From an uncultured Bacillota bacterium (lineage in GTDB: Bacteria > Bacillota > Dethiobacteria > DTU022 > UBA8154), in assembly GCA_937973635.1 (NCBI GenBank), contig CALJJZ010000015.1, positions 1 through 64,000 on the forward strand: a stretch of DNA of 64,000 nt, in the 5' to 3' direction. The translations under genes were made by a program, and so were the position numbers. The notes below the pieces were generated by a model. That model was not told where the DNA came from. It worked only from the letters and a program-made list of their open reading frames with translations, and ran no database searches. Positions 17,122 to 25,897 of this stretch are shown one piece after another; within the stretch, counting starts at the first letter, position 1; each line of letters starts with the position of its first letter.

Positions 17122-17610
17122 TTGGAAAAATTTAGGAAATTTATCGAAGCCTTTTCTCTCAACCTTGACCGTTTGGGAAGGGTGGTCATCTTTTTGTTGA
17201 TGCTCTTGGTCGTAGCCAATGTCGCAAGTCGCCGCCTTTTCGCTTCTCCGGTGAGGGGAACCGTAGAGGGTGTGGAGTTCCTCACGGCCATGGCCATCGG
17301 CCTTTGCCTGGCATACTGCGCTGTCCAGGGCGGCCACGTGGCGGTAGGTTTTTTCACCGATAGGCTGCGGCCTAGAACACAGGCCGTGCTGGAAGTCTTT
17401 GTGAAATCCTTGTCCCTCGTCTTCCTCGTCCTGGCCTGCTGGCGCATCGTCATTTACGCCCAGCGGACAATTATCACAGGGCAACAGTCGCTAACCCTCA
17501 GCTTGCCCTACTATCCCTTTGTGCTGGTGATTGCTTTTGGCTTCTTCTGCTATGCCCTGGTGCTTGTGCTGGAGATCTTAGAAAATATTGGGAAGGCGGT
17601 GAAGAGTTGA
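17122..17610 (+). CDS. dctQ: TRAP transporter small permease (DctQ family), operon 1
   Basis: Small membrane subunit of about 162 aa with four helices, which links receptor and large permease. The frame is open from 17020, but that stretch contains the dctP-dctQ hairpin and has no ribosome binding site. TTG 17122, 7 nt after GGAGGTGA, gives the protein MEKFRKFIEAF... and the expected length. Family features are ANVASRRLFASPVRGTVEGVEFLTAMAIGLCLAYCAVQGGHVAVGFF. Its last codons overlap the TTG start of dctM. Confidence 0.9.
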   Translation: MEKFRKFIEAFSLNLDRLGRVVIFLLMLLVVANVASRRLFASPVRGTVEGVEFLTAMAIGLCLAYCAVQGGHVAVGFFTDRLRPRTQAVLEVFVKSLSLVFLVLACWRIVIYAQRTIITGQQSLTLSLPYYPFVLVIAFGFFCYALVLVLEILENIGKAVKS

Positions 17611-18911
17611 GCGCTGCTGCTGCCGGTTTCCTCGGCATCTTTATTTTTCTCATTTTAATGGTCTTAAAGATGCCCATCGCCCTGGCCATGGGTGTCGTGG
17701 GCTTTAGTGGTTTTGCTTACGTAGTGGGCCTCAATGCCGCTTTCCGCGTTATCTCCGCCGAGCTGTACAGCACCTTTGCCTCCTACTCCTTAAGTGTTAT
17801 TCCCATGTTTGTGCTCATGGGCTTCTTTGCCTACTACGCCGGCCTGGGGGCAAGGCTGTACGATTTTTCGTATAAAGCGGTGGGGCATTTAAGCGGCGGC
17901 CTGGCTATGAGCAGCGAGGTGGCCTGTGCCATTTTTGGCGCTGTCTGCGGTTCCAGCACCGCTACCACGGCCACCATCGGTTCCATCGCTATCCCCGAAA
18001 TGCAGAAATATAAATATGGAGACTCTCTGGCCACCGCCAGCATAGCCGCAGGCGGGGCTATTGGTATCCTTATACCGCCCAGCACTATTTTTGTGATCTA
18101 CGGTGTGGCCGCGGAACAGTCCATCGGGCGCCTCTTTCTGGCTGGCATTTTCCCGGGGATCTTGCTGACTGTGCTGTACATGCTTACGATCTATATTATC
18201 GCCAAACGCAACCCGGCCCTGGGGCCGCCCTCGGAGCGGCGCGCTAGCTTTAAAGAGGTAATAGGTTCCCTGCGAGGAGGCCTAATCGAGGTCATGATCG
18301 TTTTTATCATCTCCACGGGCGGCCTCTTCCTGGGTTGGTTTACGCCTACGGAGGCAGGGGGCGTGGGGGCGGCGGGCGTCCTTCTGGTTACGCTCCTTTC
18401 CAGGAAGATGACCTGGCGCGGCTTCAACCAGGCTCTGGCCGATACCACCCGCACTGCCGCCATGATCATGTTTCTGGTGGGCGGCGCCATTATCTTCACC
18501 CGGTTTATGGCGGTAAGTCGTATCCCCTTTGTCCTCGCCAGCTATATCGGAGAGCTGGTCCTGCCGCCTGTTTTGATCTTCTTTGTTATTTTGTTTGTCT
18601 ATTTTGTCCTAGGCACATTCATTGAGATGATCCCCCTCATCCTTTTGACCATCCCCATTTTTTTCCCGGTAGTGACGGGCACCCTGGGCTACGACCCAAT
18701 TTGGTTCGGCGTGATTATTGTAATGGTCTGCGCTGTAGGGGTGATTACGCCTCCTGTGGGGATCAACGTTTATGTGATTAAGGGTGTGGCCAAAAATGTG
18801 CCTCTGGAAGTAATCTTTAGCGGTGTCTGGCCGTTTATCGGCGCGGCCATTGTCTGTATTGCCCTTTTGGTCTTTTTCCCGCAGATTGCCCTGTTCTTGC
18901 CCAACCTGTAG
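17607..18911 (+). CDS. dctM: TRAP transporter large permease (DctM family), operon 1
   Basis: Large membrane subunit of 434 aa with about twelve helices, which moves solute using a sodium or proton gradient. Family landmarks are the AICGAVSGSS-like segment (CAIFGAVCGSSTATTATIGSIAIPEM), the GGAIGILIPPSTIFVIYG loop, WFTPTEAGGVGA, and VGVITPPVGINVYVIKG near the C-terminus. The TTG start overlaps the dctQ stop (TTGA), indicating coupled translation. It is the last gene of the operon and is followed by a terminator. Confidence 0.95.
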   Translation: MSAAAAGFLGIFIFLILMVLKMPIALAMGVVGFSGFAYVVGLNAAFRVISAELYSTFASYSLSVIPMFVLMGFFAYYAGLGARLYDFSYKAVGHLSGGLAMSSEVACAIFGAVCGSSTATTATIGSIAIPEMQKYKYGDSLATASIAAGGAIGILIPPSTIFVIYGVAAEQSIGRLFLAGIFPGILLTVLYMLTIYIIAKRNPALGPPSERRASFKEVIGSLRGGLIEVMIVFIISTGGLFLGWFTPTEAGGVGAAGVLLVTLLSRKMTWRGFNQALADTTRTAAMIMFLVGGAIIFTRFMAVSRIPFVLASYIGELVLPPVLIFFVILFVYFVLGTFIEMIPLILLTIPIFFPVVTGTLGYDPIWFGVIIVMVCAVGVITPPVGINVYVIKGVAKNVPLEVIFSGVWPFIGAAIVCIALLVFFPQIALFLPNL

Positions 18912-18919
18912 AGCGGTAA

Positions 18920-18966
18920 ACGCCTGCGGCAGATCGTTGTTTCGATCTGTGGCGTGTTTTAATTTT
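18920..18966 (+). terminator. Terminator after TRAP operon 1
   Basis: A bulged hairpin of about 18920-18955 (ACGCC...CAGATCG with CGATCTG...GGCGT, loop TTGTTT) is followed by GTTTTAATTTT. Confidence 0.78.
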
Positions 18967-18988
18967 CTTGACAGAAAGGAGACCCAGG

Positions 18989-19174
18989 ATGAAAACGGCA
19001 GAAATTGATCTTAAAACGCTGGGCACTTTGATCAGTGAAGTAAGGGAAAAAGTGGAGCGCATCATGGAGCTTTCAGGGGGCATGCAATGTGTCGATCGCA
19101 ACTGCGACCGTATCCTGGCGAGCCTAAAAATGCTTGAAATCAACATAAGTGACGTGCTTGAGTTTCTGGATTAA
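18989..19174 (+). CDS. Small conserved-type hypothetical protein (61 aa)
   Basis: Short helical, mostly coiled protein of 61 aa (begins MKTAEIDLKTLGTLISEV, ends LEINISDVLEFLD) with two cysteines, C34 and C39, in QCVDRNC. The ATG at 18989 follows AAAGGAGA by about 6 nt; longer in-frame starts have no ribosome binding site. It lies just after the TRAP terminator and before a DUF2294 gene. The family is not recognised. The charged amphipathic helices suggest a small dimeric or scaffold protein. Confidence 0.6.
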   Translation: MKTAEIDLKTLGTLISEVREKVERIMELSGGMQCVDRNCDRILASLKMLEINISDVLEFLD

Positions 19175-19218
19175 AAAGGTATTGATCTTTATTGTTCTTT
19201 GCTATATGATTACTCTTA

Positions 19219-19611
19219 ATGAAGCCAAATAACAAGCTAAAAGGGAGCAAAGGAAATAACGAGGCCTTTTCCAGGGGACAGATGGAAGACGAGATCACCA
19301 AGGCCATGGTCCAGTGGGAAAAGGAATACATGGGACGGGGGCCTACTGAGGCGAGGACGGATATCCTGCGGAACATGGTAATCGTGAACTTAAAAGGTAT
19401 CCTCTCCCAGGCAGAAAAGCACCTGGCAAACAACAGCGAAGGGATGATTCTGATCAAAAAATTGCGGCAACAATTGGTTGAGCAGAGGCGTTCTGAGCTG
19501 GAAGAAATGATTTATCGTATTACTTCTACCAAAGTTGTCAGCCTGCATACTGATTTAAGCACCCGTACGGGAGAACGTATCTTTGTCTTTGTCATGGAAA
19601 AAGAAATCTAA
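19219..19611 (+). CDS. DUF2294/MpsC-like protein
   Basis: Protein of up to 130 aa of the DUF2294 (MpsC-like) family. The diagnostic stretch is WEKEYMGRGPTEARTDILRNMVIVNLKGILSQAEKHLA followed by an MLIKKLRQQLVEQRRSELEE-like helix and a C-terminal strand (RIFVFVMEK). The start is uncertain: ATG 19219 has no ribosome binding site, while ATG 19282 follows AGGGGAC and gives the usual family length. MpsC in Staphylococcus belongs to a membrane-potential/CO2 system; in anaerobes the family often sits by redox genes, here next to formate dehydrogenase. The function is not assigned. Confidence 0.75.
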   Translation: MKPNNKLKGSKGNNEAFSRGQMEDEITKAMVQWEKEYMGRGPTEARTDILRNMVIVNLKGILSQAEKHLANNSEGMILIKKLRQQLVEQRRSELEEMIYRITSTKVVSLHTDLSTRTGERIFVFVMEKEI

Positions 19612-19664
19612 AAAACATGGCCTGTTGGAAGTCAATTAAAGGGTAAAGATATCGGTTAAGCTGA

Positions 19665-19710
19665 AATCCAACACCAGGCGAGCTGTAAGATCGCCGGTGT
19701 TGGATTTTTT
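19665..19710 (+). terminator. Strong terminator before formate dehydrogenase operon
   Basis: The left arm from 19665 (AATCCAACACC, then GGCGA) pairs with TCGCC then GGTGTTGGATT (to 19706), followed by a run of T to 19710. It separates the DUF2294 gene from the NuoE-like gene. Confidence 0.9.
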
Positions 19711-19755
19711 GTTGAGTACAGCTTCCAAGAACCCGGAAGGAGGTCGGTAAAACCT

Positions 19756-20289
19756 ATGGCAGAAACAGAAACAGCCATACAAAGCAAAGTGAACGCAGTA
19801 TTCTCGTCTTTCAAAGGGACGGAAAACGAGCTTCTCCCCCTTTTACAGCGGGTCCAGGAAGAGCTCGGCTACCTGCCCCAGGAGGCCATGCTGGAAGTCG
19901 CCCGCTTTATCCATGTGCCCGAGAGCAGGGTTTACAGTGCCGTATCCTTTTACAGCCAGTTCAGGTTAAAGCCTGCCGGCAGGAGACATATCACCGTCTG
20001 CCGGGGGACGGCATGCCATGTGCGGGGTGCTGAAAAAATACAGGAGACGCTGGAACGGGAGCTGGGCATCAAGGAGGGGGAGACCACGGCGGACCTGGAA
20101 TTCAGCCTGGAGGCCGTTGCCTGTGTCGGTTGCTGTGCCCTGGCTCCGTGTATAGTGATTAATGGTGAAAAGGTGCTGGGGCGCTTGACGCCGCAAAAGG
20201 TGCAAAGGGCGGTACAGAAAGTGAAGAAGGAGGAGGGAAGGCAGGATGCCCAAAAAGACCATCCTTGTGAGCCAGGGGACGTGCTGTAA
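19756..20289 (+). CDS. NuoE-like [2Fe-2S] subunit of NAD-linked formate dehydrogenase
   Basis: Thioredoxin-like [2Fe-2S] protein, 177 aa, of the NuoE/HndA/HydC family. The ligands C82, C87, C123 and C127 follow the expected C-x4-C and C-x3-C spacing (CRGTAC and CVGCC). It transfers electrons between the flavin subunit and the catalytic subunit. It starts at an ATG preceded by GGAAGGAGGTCGG. Its 3' end overlaps the next gene by 44 bp in another frame, an unusually long overlap that implies coupled translation. It is the first gene of the NuoE-NuoF-FdhA operon. Confidence 0.95.
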   Translation: MAETETAIQSKVNAVFSSFKGTENELLPLLQRVQEELGYLPQEAMLEVARFIHVPESRVYSAVSFYSQFRLKPAGRRHITVCRGTACHVRGAEKIQETLERELGIKEGETTADLEFSLEAVACVGCCALAPCIVINGEKVLGRLTPQKVQRAVQKVKKEEGRQDAQKDHPCEPGDVL

Positions 20290-22039
20290 GGCGGCAGGGT
20301 CGGAGCGGGTTTATGCGGCGCTGCAGGAGGAGCTAGCCAGATATGGTCTGGAGACGGAGGTTGAGCTCAAACAGCCGGGTTGTCACGGCTTCAGTCAGAT
20401 CGACCCCGTTGTGGTAATAGAACCGGAGGGCCTCCTCTTTGCCAGCGTACGGGAAGAAGATGTACCGGCCATTGTCCAGTCCTTGTTGCCAGGGCGCCGC
20501 CCGCCCGTCCACCTCTTTTATGTCGATCCCCAAAGCGGTCAGGTAATTCCTTATAGGGACGAAATACCTTTTTTTAAAGGGCAGCAGCGCCTGATCTTGC
20601 GCCATTGCGGCAGTATTGACCCGGAGAGGATCGACGATTACCTGCAGGCGGGCGGCTACCAGGCCCTGACCAGGGCCGTGCAGGAGTTGGCTCCCCTGGA
20701 GGTAATTGAGGAGATAGAAAGGTCGGGCTTGCGCGGGCTCGGCGGAGGCGGTTTTGCCACCGGCAACAAATGGAGGCTTTGCTACCAATCTCCGGCGACG
20801 ATGAAATACGTGGTTTGCAACGGGGACGAGGGGGATCCCGGCTCTTTTCAGGACCGTTCCCTGCTGGAAGGGGATCCCCACGCCGTCCTCGAGGGGTTGT
20901 TACTGGCCGGTTATGCGGTGGGAGCTTGCCAGGGATATATCTATGTGCGTGCTGAGTACCCCCTGGCGATCAAAAGGCTGCGCACCGCCCTAGAGCAGGC
21001 CAGGCAGCACGGCTTTGTGGGCCTCCGTATCCTCGGCAGCAACTTTTCCTTTGGGGTAGAGATCTTCCAAGGTGCAGGAGCCTTTGTCTGCGGCGAAGAA
21101 ACGGCCCTGCTCCAATCCCTTAGCGGTAGAAGGGGGATGCCCTATATGCGGCCCCCTTACCCGGTGGTGGCGGGACTCAACGGGCAGCCTACGTTAATTA
21201 ATAACGTCAAAACGCTGGCAGCCGTACCCTGGATTATCAAGCATGGCGCCGGAAAGTTTGCGGCGTGGGGGACGCAAGGGAGTAAAGGCACGGCCGTGTT
21301 TTCTCTCTCCGGCAAGGTAAAAAATTGCGGGCTGGTGGAGGTCCCTATGGGCGTCTCCCTGCGGGAGGTCATCTTTGACCTGGGGGGCGGCATCGCCGCA
21401 GGGAAAGCTTTTAAGGCGGTGCAGACAGGCGGGCCTTCAGGAGGCTGCCTGCCGGCGGAACTGCTGGAGACGACGGTGGATTTTGATACACTTAGAACGG
21501 CTGGTTCAATTATGGGTTCTGGCGGCATGGTGGTCATGGATGAGAGCACCTGCATGGTGGATACAGCACGTTTTTTCCTCTCGTTCTGCTTGAAGGAACT
21601 GTGCGGGCAATGCGTCCCCTGCCGCCTGGGAACGCGGCAGATGTTTGAGATCCTGAATAGGATTACGGCGGGTAAAGGCCGCTACGCAGACCTTGAGCTG
21701 CTTTTTGAGCTGGGGGAGATGGTTTCCCGCGGTTCTCTCTGCGGGCTGGGCAGAACTGTCCCCAACCCTGTTCTTACTACGCTGCGCTATTTCAGAGACG
21801 AGTATGAGGCCCATATCCTGGAGAAGAAATGCCCGGCCCGTGTCTGCAGGGAGCTGGTCACTTACAGCATCGACGGGCAAAAATGCACCGGCTGTTCCCG
21901 TTGTCTCGTTGTCTGCCCGGTGGGGGCGATCAGCGGCACCAAAAAAAAGGCCCACGTCATTGACCGGGCAAAATGCCTTAGCTGCGGCAGTTGTCTGGCC
22001 ACCTGCAGCGGCCGTCATGATGCCGTAATCTGCACCTAG
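20246..22039 (+). CDS. NuoF-like NADH/FMN-binding subunit with C-terminal 2[4Fe-4S] domain
   Basis: Flavoprotein of 597 aa of the NuoF/HydB/HndC type, the NAD(H) site of the complex. Order: N-terminal thioredoxin-like [2Fe-2S] domain (about 1-115, GTCCKAAGSE and PGCHG), NADH/FMN domain (RGLGGGGFATGNKW and NGDEGDPGSFQDRSLLEGDPH), SLBB-like region, [4Fe-4S] motif (CGQCVPCRLGT), and a bacterial ferredoxin tail (CTGCSRCLVVCP and CLSCGSCLATC). The extra N- and C-terminal cluster domains are typical of electron-bifurcating or NAD-linked hydrogenases and formate dehydrogenases rather than respiratory complex I. Confidence 0.96.
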   Translation: MPKKTILVSQGTCCKAAGSERVYAALQEELARYGLETEVELKQPGCHGFSQIDPVVVIEPEGLLFASVREEDVPAIVQSLLPGRRPPVHLFYVDPQSGQVIPYRDEIPFFKGQQRLILRHCGSIDPERIDDYLQAGGYQALTRAVQELAPLEVIEEIERSGLRGLGGGGFATGNKWRLCYQSPATMKYVVCNGDEGDPGSFQDRSLLEGDPHAVLEGLLLAGYAVGACQGYIYVRAEYPLAIKRLRTALEQARQHGFVGLRILGSNFSFGVEIFQGAGAFVCGEETALLQSLSGRRGMPYMRPPYPVVAGLNGQPTLINNVKTLAAVPWIIKHGAGKFAAWGTQGSKGTAVFSLSGKVKNCGLVEVPMGVSLREVIFDLGGGIAAGKAFKAVQTGGPSGGCLPAELLETTVDFDTLRTAGSIMGSGGMVVMDESTCMVDTARFFLSFCLKELCGQCVPCRLGTRQMFEILNRITAGKGRYADLELLFELGEMVSRGSLCGLGRTVPNPVLTTLRYFRDEYEAHILEKKCPARVCRELVTYSIDGQKCTGCSRCLVVCPVGAISGTKKKAHVIDRAKCLSCGSCLATCSGRHDAVICT

Positions 22040-22071
22040 CACTACTTCAGGGAAAAAGGAGGTCCGGCGTA

Positions 22072-24795
22072 TTGACACAGGTAAATTTAACCATTGACCA
22101 GCTGGATGTTATGGCCGAGGAAGGGACAACCATCTTGCAGGCCGCCCTCGCAAATAATATTTATATTCCCCACCTCTGCTCTCACCCCGAGTTAAGACCG
22201 GCAGGCATTTGCCGTCTCTGCCTCGTGGAGGTAGAAGGCCAGCTCCTTGTTTCTTGTTCTACCGCCGTTGCCGAGGGGATGGTCGTGCAGACGGCGACCC
22301 TGGAGGTGGAAAAAATCCGGCGCCTGGCGGTGGAGCTCATGGTGGCCGAACATGAGCGGACGTGCCTTAGCTGCGGCAAAAACAACGACTGCAAGCTGCA
22401 AGAAATCTGCCGTTTTGTAGGAGTTGACGAAAAGAGGCTTGCCTCTTTGCAACCTGCCGAACGCAAACTGGTGGACAGCTCCCATCCTTTTATCACCAAA
22501 GACGAAAGTAAATGTGTCCTCTGCGGCATCTGCGTGCGCACATGCAGGGAGATCCAGGGAGCGGAGGCCATTGATTTTATCTCCAGAGGTTATGCTACAA
22601 AGATCGGCACTTTTGGCGCTAGGCCTCTGCAGGAATCCAACTGTGAGGCCTGCGGGGAATGTGTGATCCGCTGTCCTGTAGGCGCCCTTTTGCCCCGGGG
22701 GTTTGCCCGGCCGAGCCGGGAGGTGGAGACAATCTGCCCTTTTTGTGGCACTGGCTGCGGCCTTTTCCTGGGCGTACGGGGCGATAGGATCGTCAGCGTC
22801 CGGGGCAACCCCGGACATACGACCAACAGGGGCAGACTCTGCGTCAAGGGGCGTTTTGGCTGGACTTTTGTCCATAGCCAGGAGCGCTTGAAAACGCCCC
22901 TGATCAAAAGAAAAGGGCGCCTGGAGGAAGCAAGCTGGGAGGAGGCGCTGGAGCTTGTGACCGCTAAGCTGGGCCGCTACCGAGGGGAAGAGGTCGGCGT
23001 CTTTGCCAGCGCCAAGACTACCAACGAAGAGATCTACCTCACCAGCAAGTTCGCCCGGGTGGTTCTTAAGACCAACAATATCGCCAATGTAGCCCACCTC
23101 TGCCATGCCAATACGGTAAGGGGCCTCCTGCCCGTTACGGGTAGTGCGGGCATGACAGTGCCGGTCTGGCAGATCAAGGAGGCGGCGTGCCTTTTTGTCA
23201 CAGGCTGCAACCCTACAGAAGCACACCCCATCATTGGCCTGGAGATCCGCCAAGCGGTGCGCAGTGGGGCTAAGCTGATTATTGCCAATCCCCGTGAGAT
23301 CCCCCTTTGCCGCCTGCCCCACCTGCGCCTGCCCCTTAGGCCGGGCACAGATCTGGCCTTGCTCCTGGGTATAGCCAAAACAATCCTGGAGGAGAAGCTC
23401 CTGGACGAGGCCTTTATTGCCGAGCGCACCCTTAATTTCGACACTTTTAAGGCTTCCCTGGAAAAATTCAGCCTGGCAGAGGCCGAAGCCGTAAGCGGTG
23501 TCCCGGCGGAGCGGATCCGGGAGGCGGCCCGCCTTTATGCCACTTCCAAGCCGGCCCTCATCTTCTGGTCCATGGGCATCACGCAGCATTCCCACGGCCA
23601 TAAAAATGTATGGGCCTTGGCCCACCTGGCCATGATGACGGGCAATTACGGCAAAGCGGGGGCCGGCGTGGCGCCGCTCCGGGGGCACAATAACGTGCAG
23701 GGTGCCACCGACATGGGCGCTACCCCGGCCTGGTACCCGGGCTACCAGCTCTGTCCCGGCTATGAGCTCTATCCCCGTTTTGGCAAGTTTGCTTCCAGCA
23801 AGGAAAAGTTTGAAGCGGCCTGGGGCTGTGAGCTGCCGGAAACGCCGGGCCTATCTACGGTCAAACAGTTTAACCCCCGGGCCAGGGGTTGGGGCGGTCC
23901 TGAAATGTGGGACCTACCGCAAAAGATAAAGGCCTGGTATATCATCGGGACCGACCTTGTAAACAGTGTGGCCGGATCCCATGGCGTAAGGCAAAACCTG
24001 GAGGCAGCGGAATTCGTCGTGGTCCAGGATATCTTTTTAACGGAGACGGCCAAACTGGCCCATGTGGTGTTGCCTGCTGCCAGCTTTGCGGAAAAAGACG
24101 GGACTTTTACGGCTACTGACCGCAGGGTGCAACGGATACGCCGGGCTGTGACTCCACCTGGCCTGGCTTGGCCCGATTGGCGTATTATCTGCGAGCTGGC
24201 AGGACGTATGGGCTACGGCGATAAATTTGCTTACCAAGACCCGGCCCAGATCATGGAAGAGATCGCCTCCGTGGTGCCTCTCTACGGCGGCATCAGCTAT
24301 GGGCGCCTGGAAAAAGAAGAGCTACGCTGGCCCTGCTACGGACAGGAACACGGAGGGACCCCTGTTTTACACGTGGACAGATTCCTACGGGTGGAAAAGG
24401 GAGAATTTTGGCCCCTTGAGTACGAGCTATCTCCGGAGCTGCCAGACGAAGAGTACCCCCTAGTAATGACCACAGGGCGGCTCCTGCCCCATTTCCATTA
24501 CAATATGACCGCTAAAGTGGAGGGGATAGAGGCCCTAGGCGGAAAAGACTTTGTGGAGATTAACGAGGAGGATGCTGCTGCCTTGCAGCTTAAAAGCGGT
24601 GACATGGTCAGGCTTGTTTCCCGCCGCGGCAGTTTGCTGAGCAGGGCAAAAGTAAGTAAAGCTATCCTGCCGGGGGTCGTTTTTAAGCCGATCCATAAGG
24701 GTGCGGTGAACCTTTTGACCTCTGCCGATTTTATTGACCCCATGGGCACCACGCCTAATACCAAAGTCTGCCCCGTCAGGTTGGAGAAAGCCTGA
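22072..24795 (+). CDS. fdhA: Formate dehydrogenase catalytic subunit, cysteine form, with NuoG-like N-terminus
   Basis: Catalytic subunit of 907 aa. The N-terminal NuoG-like part has a [2Fe-2S] site (C36, C47, C50, C62), a His-Cys cluster region (H94, C98, C101, C107) and two [4Fe-4S] clusters (C148/C151/C154/C158 and C191/C194/C197/C201). The molybdopterin part starts with C222, C225, C229 and C257. The metal ligand is Cys344, in AHLCHANTV, at the position that is selenocysteine in many formate dehydrogenases; the codon is TGC, so no selenium is needed. The TTG start at 22072 follows AAAGGAGGT. With NuoE and NuoF it forms a soluble NAD-linked, possibly bifurcating, formate dehydrogenase/CO2 reductase holding Mo or W. 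Confidence 0.94.
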   Translation: MTQVNLTIDQLDVMAEEGTTILQAALANNIYIPHLCSHPELRPAGICRLCLVEVEGQLLVSCSTAVAEGMVVQTATLEVEKIRRLAVELMVAEHERTCLSCGKNNDCKLQEICRFVGVDEKRLASLQPAERKLVDSSHPFITKDESKCVLCGICVRTCREIQGAEAIDFISRGYATKIGTFGARPLQESNCEACGECVIRCPVGALLPRGFARPSREVETICPFCGTGCGLFLGVRGDRIVSVRGNPGHTTNRGRLCVKGRFGWTFVHSQERLKTPLIKRKGRLEEASWEEALELVTAKLGRYRGEEVGVFASAKTTNEEIYLTSKFARVVLKTNNIANVAHLCHANTVRGLLPVTGSAGMTVPVWQIKEAACLFVTGCNPTEAHPIIGLEIRQAVRSGAKLIIANPREIPLCRLPHLRLPLRPGTDLALLLGIAKTILEEKLLDEAFIAERTLNFDTFKASLEKFSLAEAEAVSGVPAERIREAARLYATSKPALIFWSMGITQHSHGHKNVWALAHLAMMTGNYGKAGAGVAPLRGHNNVQGATDMGATPAWYPGYQLCPGYELYPRFGKFASSKEKFEAAWGCELPETPGLSTVKQFNPRARGWGGPEMWDLPQKIKAWYIIGTDLVNSVAGSHGVRQNLEAAEFVVVQDIFLTETAKLAHVVLPAASFAEKDGTFTATDRRVQRIRRAVTPPGLAWPDWRIICELAGRMGYGDKFAYQDPAQIMEEIASVVPLYGGISYGRLEKEELRWPCYGQEHGGTPVLHVDRFLRVEKGEFWPLEYELSPELPDEEYPLVMTTGRLLPHFHYNMTAKVEGIEALGGKDFVEINEEDAAALQLKSGDMVRLVSRRGSLLSRAKVSKAILPGVVFKPIHKGAVNLLTSADFIDPMGTTPNTKVCPVRLEKA

Positions 24796-24830
24796 AGGGC
24801 TGCATTCATTTTAGGTGGCCAAGGGGAAAA

Positions 24831-24860
24831 ACACGCCCGCACAGAAGCGGGCGTGTCGTG
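24831..24860. terminator. Bidirectional terminator between fdhA and spore coat genes
   Basis: A perfect 10-bp stem (ACACGCCCGC 24831-24840 with GCGGGCGTGT 24847-24856). T-rich sequence follows on the plus strand (CGTGTTTTC) and a run of T on the minus strand, so it can end both convergent transcripts. Confidence 0.88.
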
Positions 24861-24881
24861 TTTTCTCTCCCTAACATGTTT

Positions 24882-25151
24882 TTAGACGTGGGCCGTGGCC
24901 GTAAAGATGGACCTTACCTGCTGGATGTCCTGCTGGCTTGCCTGCTGGGCAGGTTTATAGAAGCCTTTTTGTTCGGCAGCCTGGTAGAGCTGGTACTGGA
25001 ATTGTTCATCAGCGTTCCTGATCTGCTGCAGGGTTTGTCTTAAATTTTGATCCGAGCTCTGAGTAATGCACATGGCATAAGTGGTAAGGCTGGAGTTAAC
25101 CATGGAGAGGGTGTCGTTGACCATATCTTTGTCCTGCATAGTATGCTGCAT
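24882..25151 (-). CDS. CotF-family spore coat protein
   Basis: Small helical protein of 89 aa of the CotF/spore coat family, with a four-helix ferritin-like pattern (DMVNDTLSMVNSSLTTYAMCITQSSDQNLRQTLQQIRNADEQFQYQLYQAAEQKGFYKPAQQAS). It is a structural part of the spore coat made in the mother cell. It is directly downstream of a second CotF-like gene on the same strand and ends at a shared bidirectional terminator. No sporulation sigma promoter was confidently located. Confidence 0.9.
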   Translation of the reverse strand: MQHTMQDKDMVNDTLSMVNSSLTTYAMCITQSSDQNLRQTLQQIRNADEQFQYQLYQAAEQKGFYKPAQQASQQDIQQVRSIFTATAHV

Positions 25152-25167
25152 GACTTTTCACGCTCCT

Positions 25168-25350
25168 TTAGCTCAAAAATGAGAGTAGTTTATTTTTGGT
25201 TTGCCGCGCTGACTGGGCAGACTGCTGGAACATCTGCTTCAACTGGGGGTCGGAGCACTGCTGGGCATAGTGGTCCAGCTTGTTGGCACATGTTTCATGG
25301 GACCCGATGAGGTGCCTTAAATTTTGCAATTCTTGCTGGTTGAGGTTCAC
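25168..25350 (-). CDS. Short CotF-like spore coat protein
   Basis: Protein of 60 aa (MNLNQQELQNLRHLIGSHETCANKLDHYAQQCSDPQLKQMFQQSAQ...) with the helix pattern of the N-terminal half of CotF proteins. The start is preceded by AAGGAGGGAACAAGG. It lies 16 bp upstream of the longer CotF gene in the same direction, so the two are probably co-transcribed and expressed during sporulation, as such pairs are in other clostridia. Confidence 0.82.
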   Translation of the reverse strand: MNLNQQELQNLRHLIGSHETCANKLDHYAQQCSDPQLKQMFQQSAQSARQTKNKLLSFLS

Positions 25351-25542
25351 CTTGTTCCCTCCTTTATCCTTTGTTTAAATATATTTTGGCTTTACTATTT
25401 TTTCACCCCGGCGCAAGATTATACTGGAGATTAGAGGTAAAGGGACTGGTATATTTTAAAAGTTTATCTTTCTCCAGCAGGATTTGTTAAAGCCATATAG
25501 AAATTATCTTAAAATAGCAAATTTATGGAAGGAGCAAACGGG

Positions 25543-25704
25543 ATGAAAAGTTATGCTTGCGAATTGTGCGATTATGTTTATGATCCAGCCAAGGGAGATC
25601 CTGACAACGGGGTACCTCCGGGGACGGCTTTTGAAGACCTCCCCGAAAGCTGGCTTTGCCCCATCTGCGGCGCGGAGAAAAGCGAGTTCCAGGCTGTAGA
25701 ATAA
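25543..25704 (+). CDS. Rubredoxin
   Basis: Complete rubredoxin of 53 aa. The single iron is held by four cysteines in the pairs CELC (C6, C9) and CPIC (C39, C42), with the family core [27 protein letters not shown]. The ATG at 25543 follows GGAAGGAGCAAACGGG. It transfers one electron in the cytoplasm, usually to oxygen- or peroxide-detoxifying enzymes in anaerobes. It is a single gene bounded by a terminator. Confidence 0.97.
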   Translation: MKSYACELCDYVYDPAKGDPDNGVPPGTAFEDLPESWLCPICGAEKSEFQAVE

Positions 25705-25736
25705 GCAAAAAGACGATTTGGGTGTGTGGTAAAAAA

Positions 25737-25760
25737 GGGGTCCTCTGGACCCTCATTTTT
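25737..25760 (+). terminator. Terminator after rubredoxin
   Basis: GGGTCC (25738-25743) pairs with GGACCC (25747-25752) around a TCT loop, followed by TCATTTTTT. Confidence 0.8.
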
Positions 25761-25897
25761 TACTGCCTCCCTTTTACGCCAGCAGGAATGTGATTGAATA
25801 TTGTGGAAGTATAAAGTAATTTTTCTTAAGCAGGGCTCTGCTATGGCGATAGCGATGCTTTTATTTATTTTAAAAGGCAAAGGAGTCGAAGAGGAAG

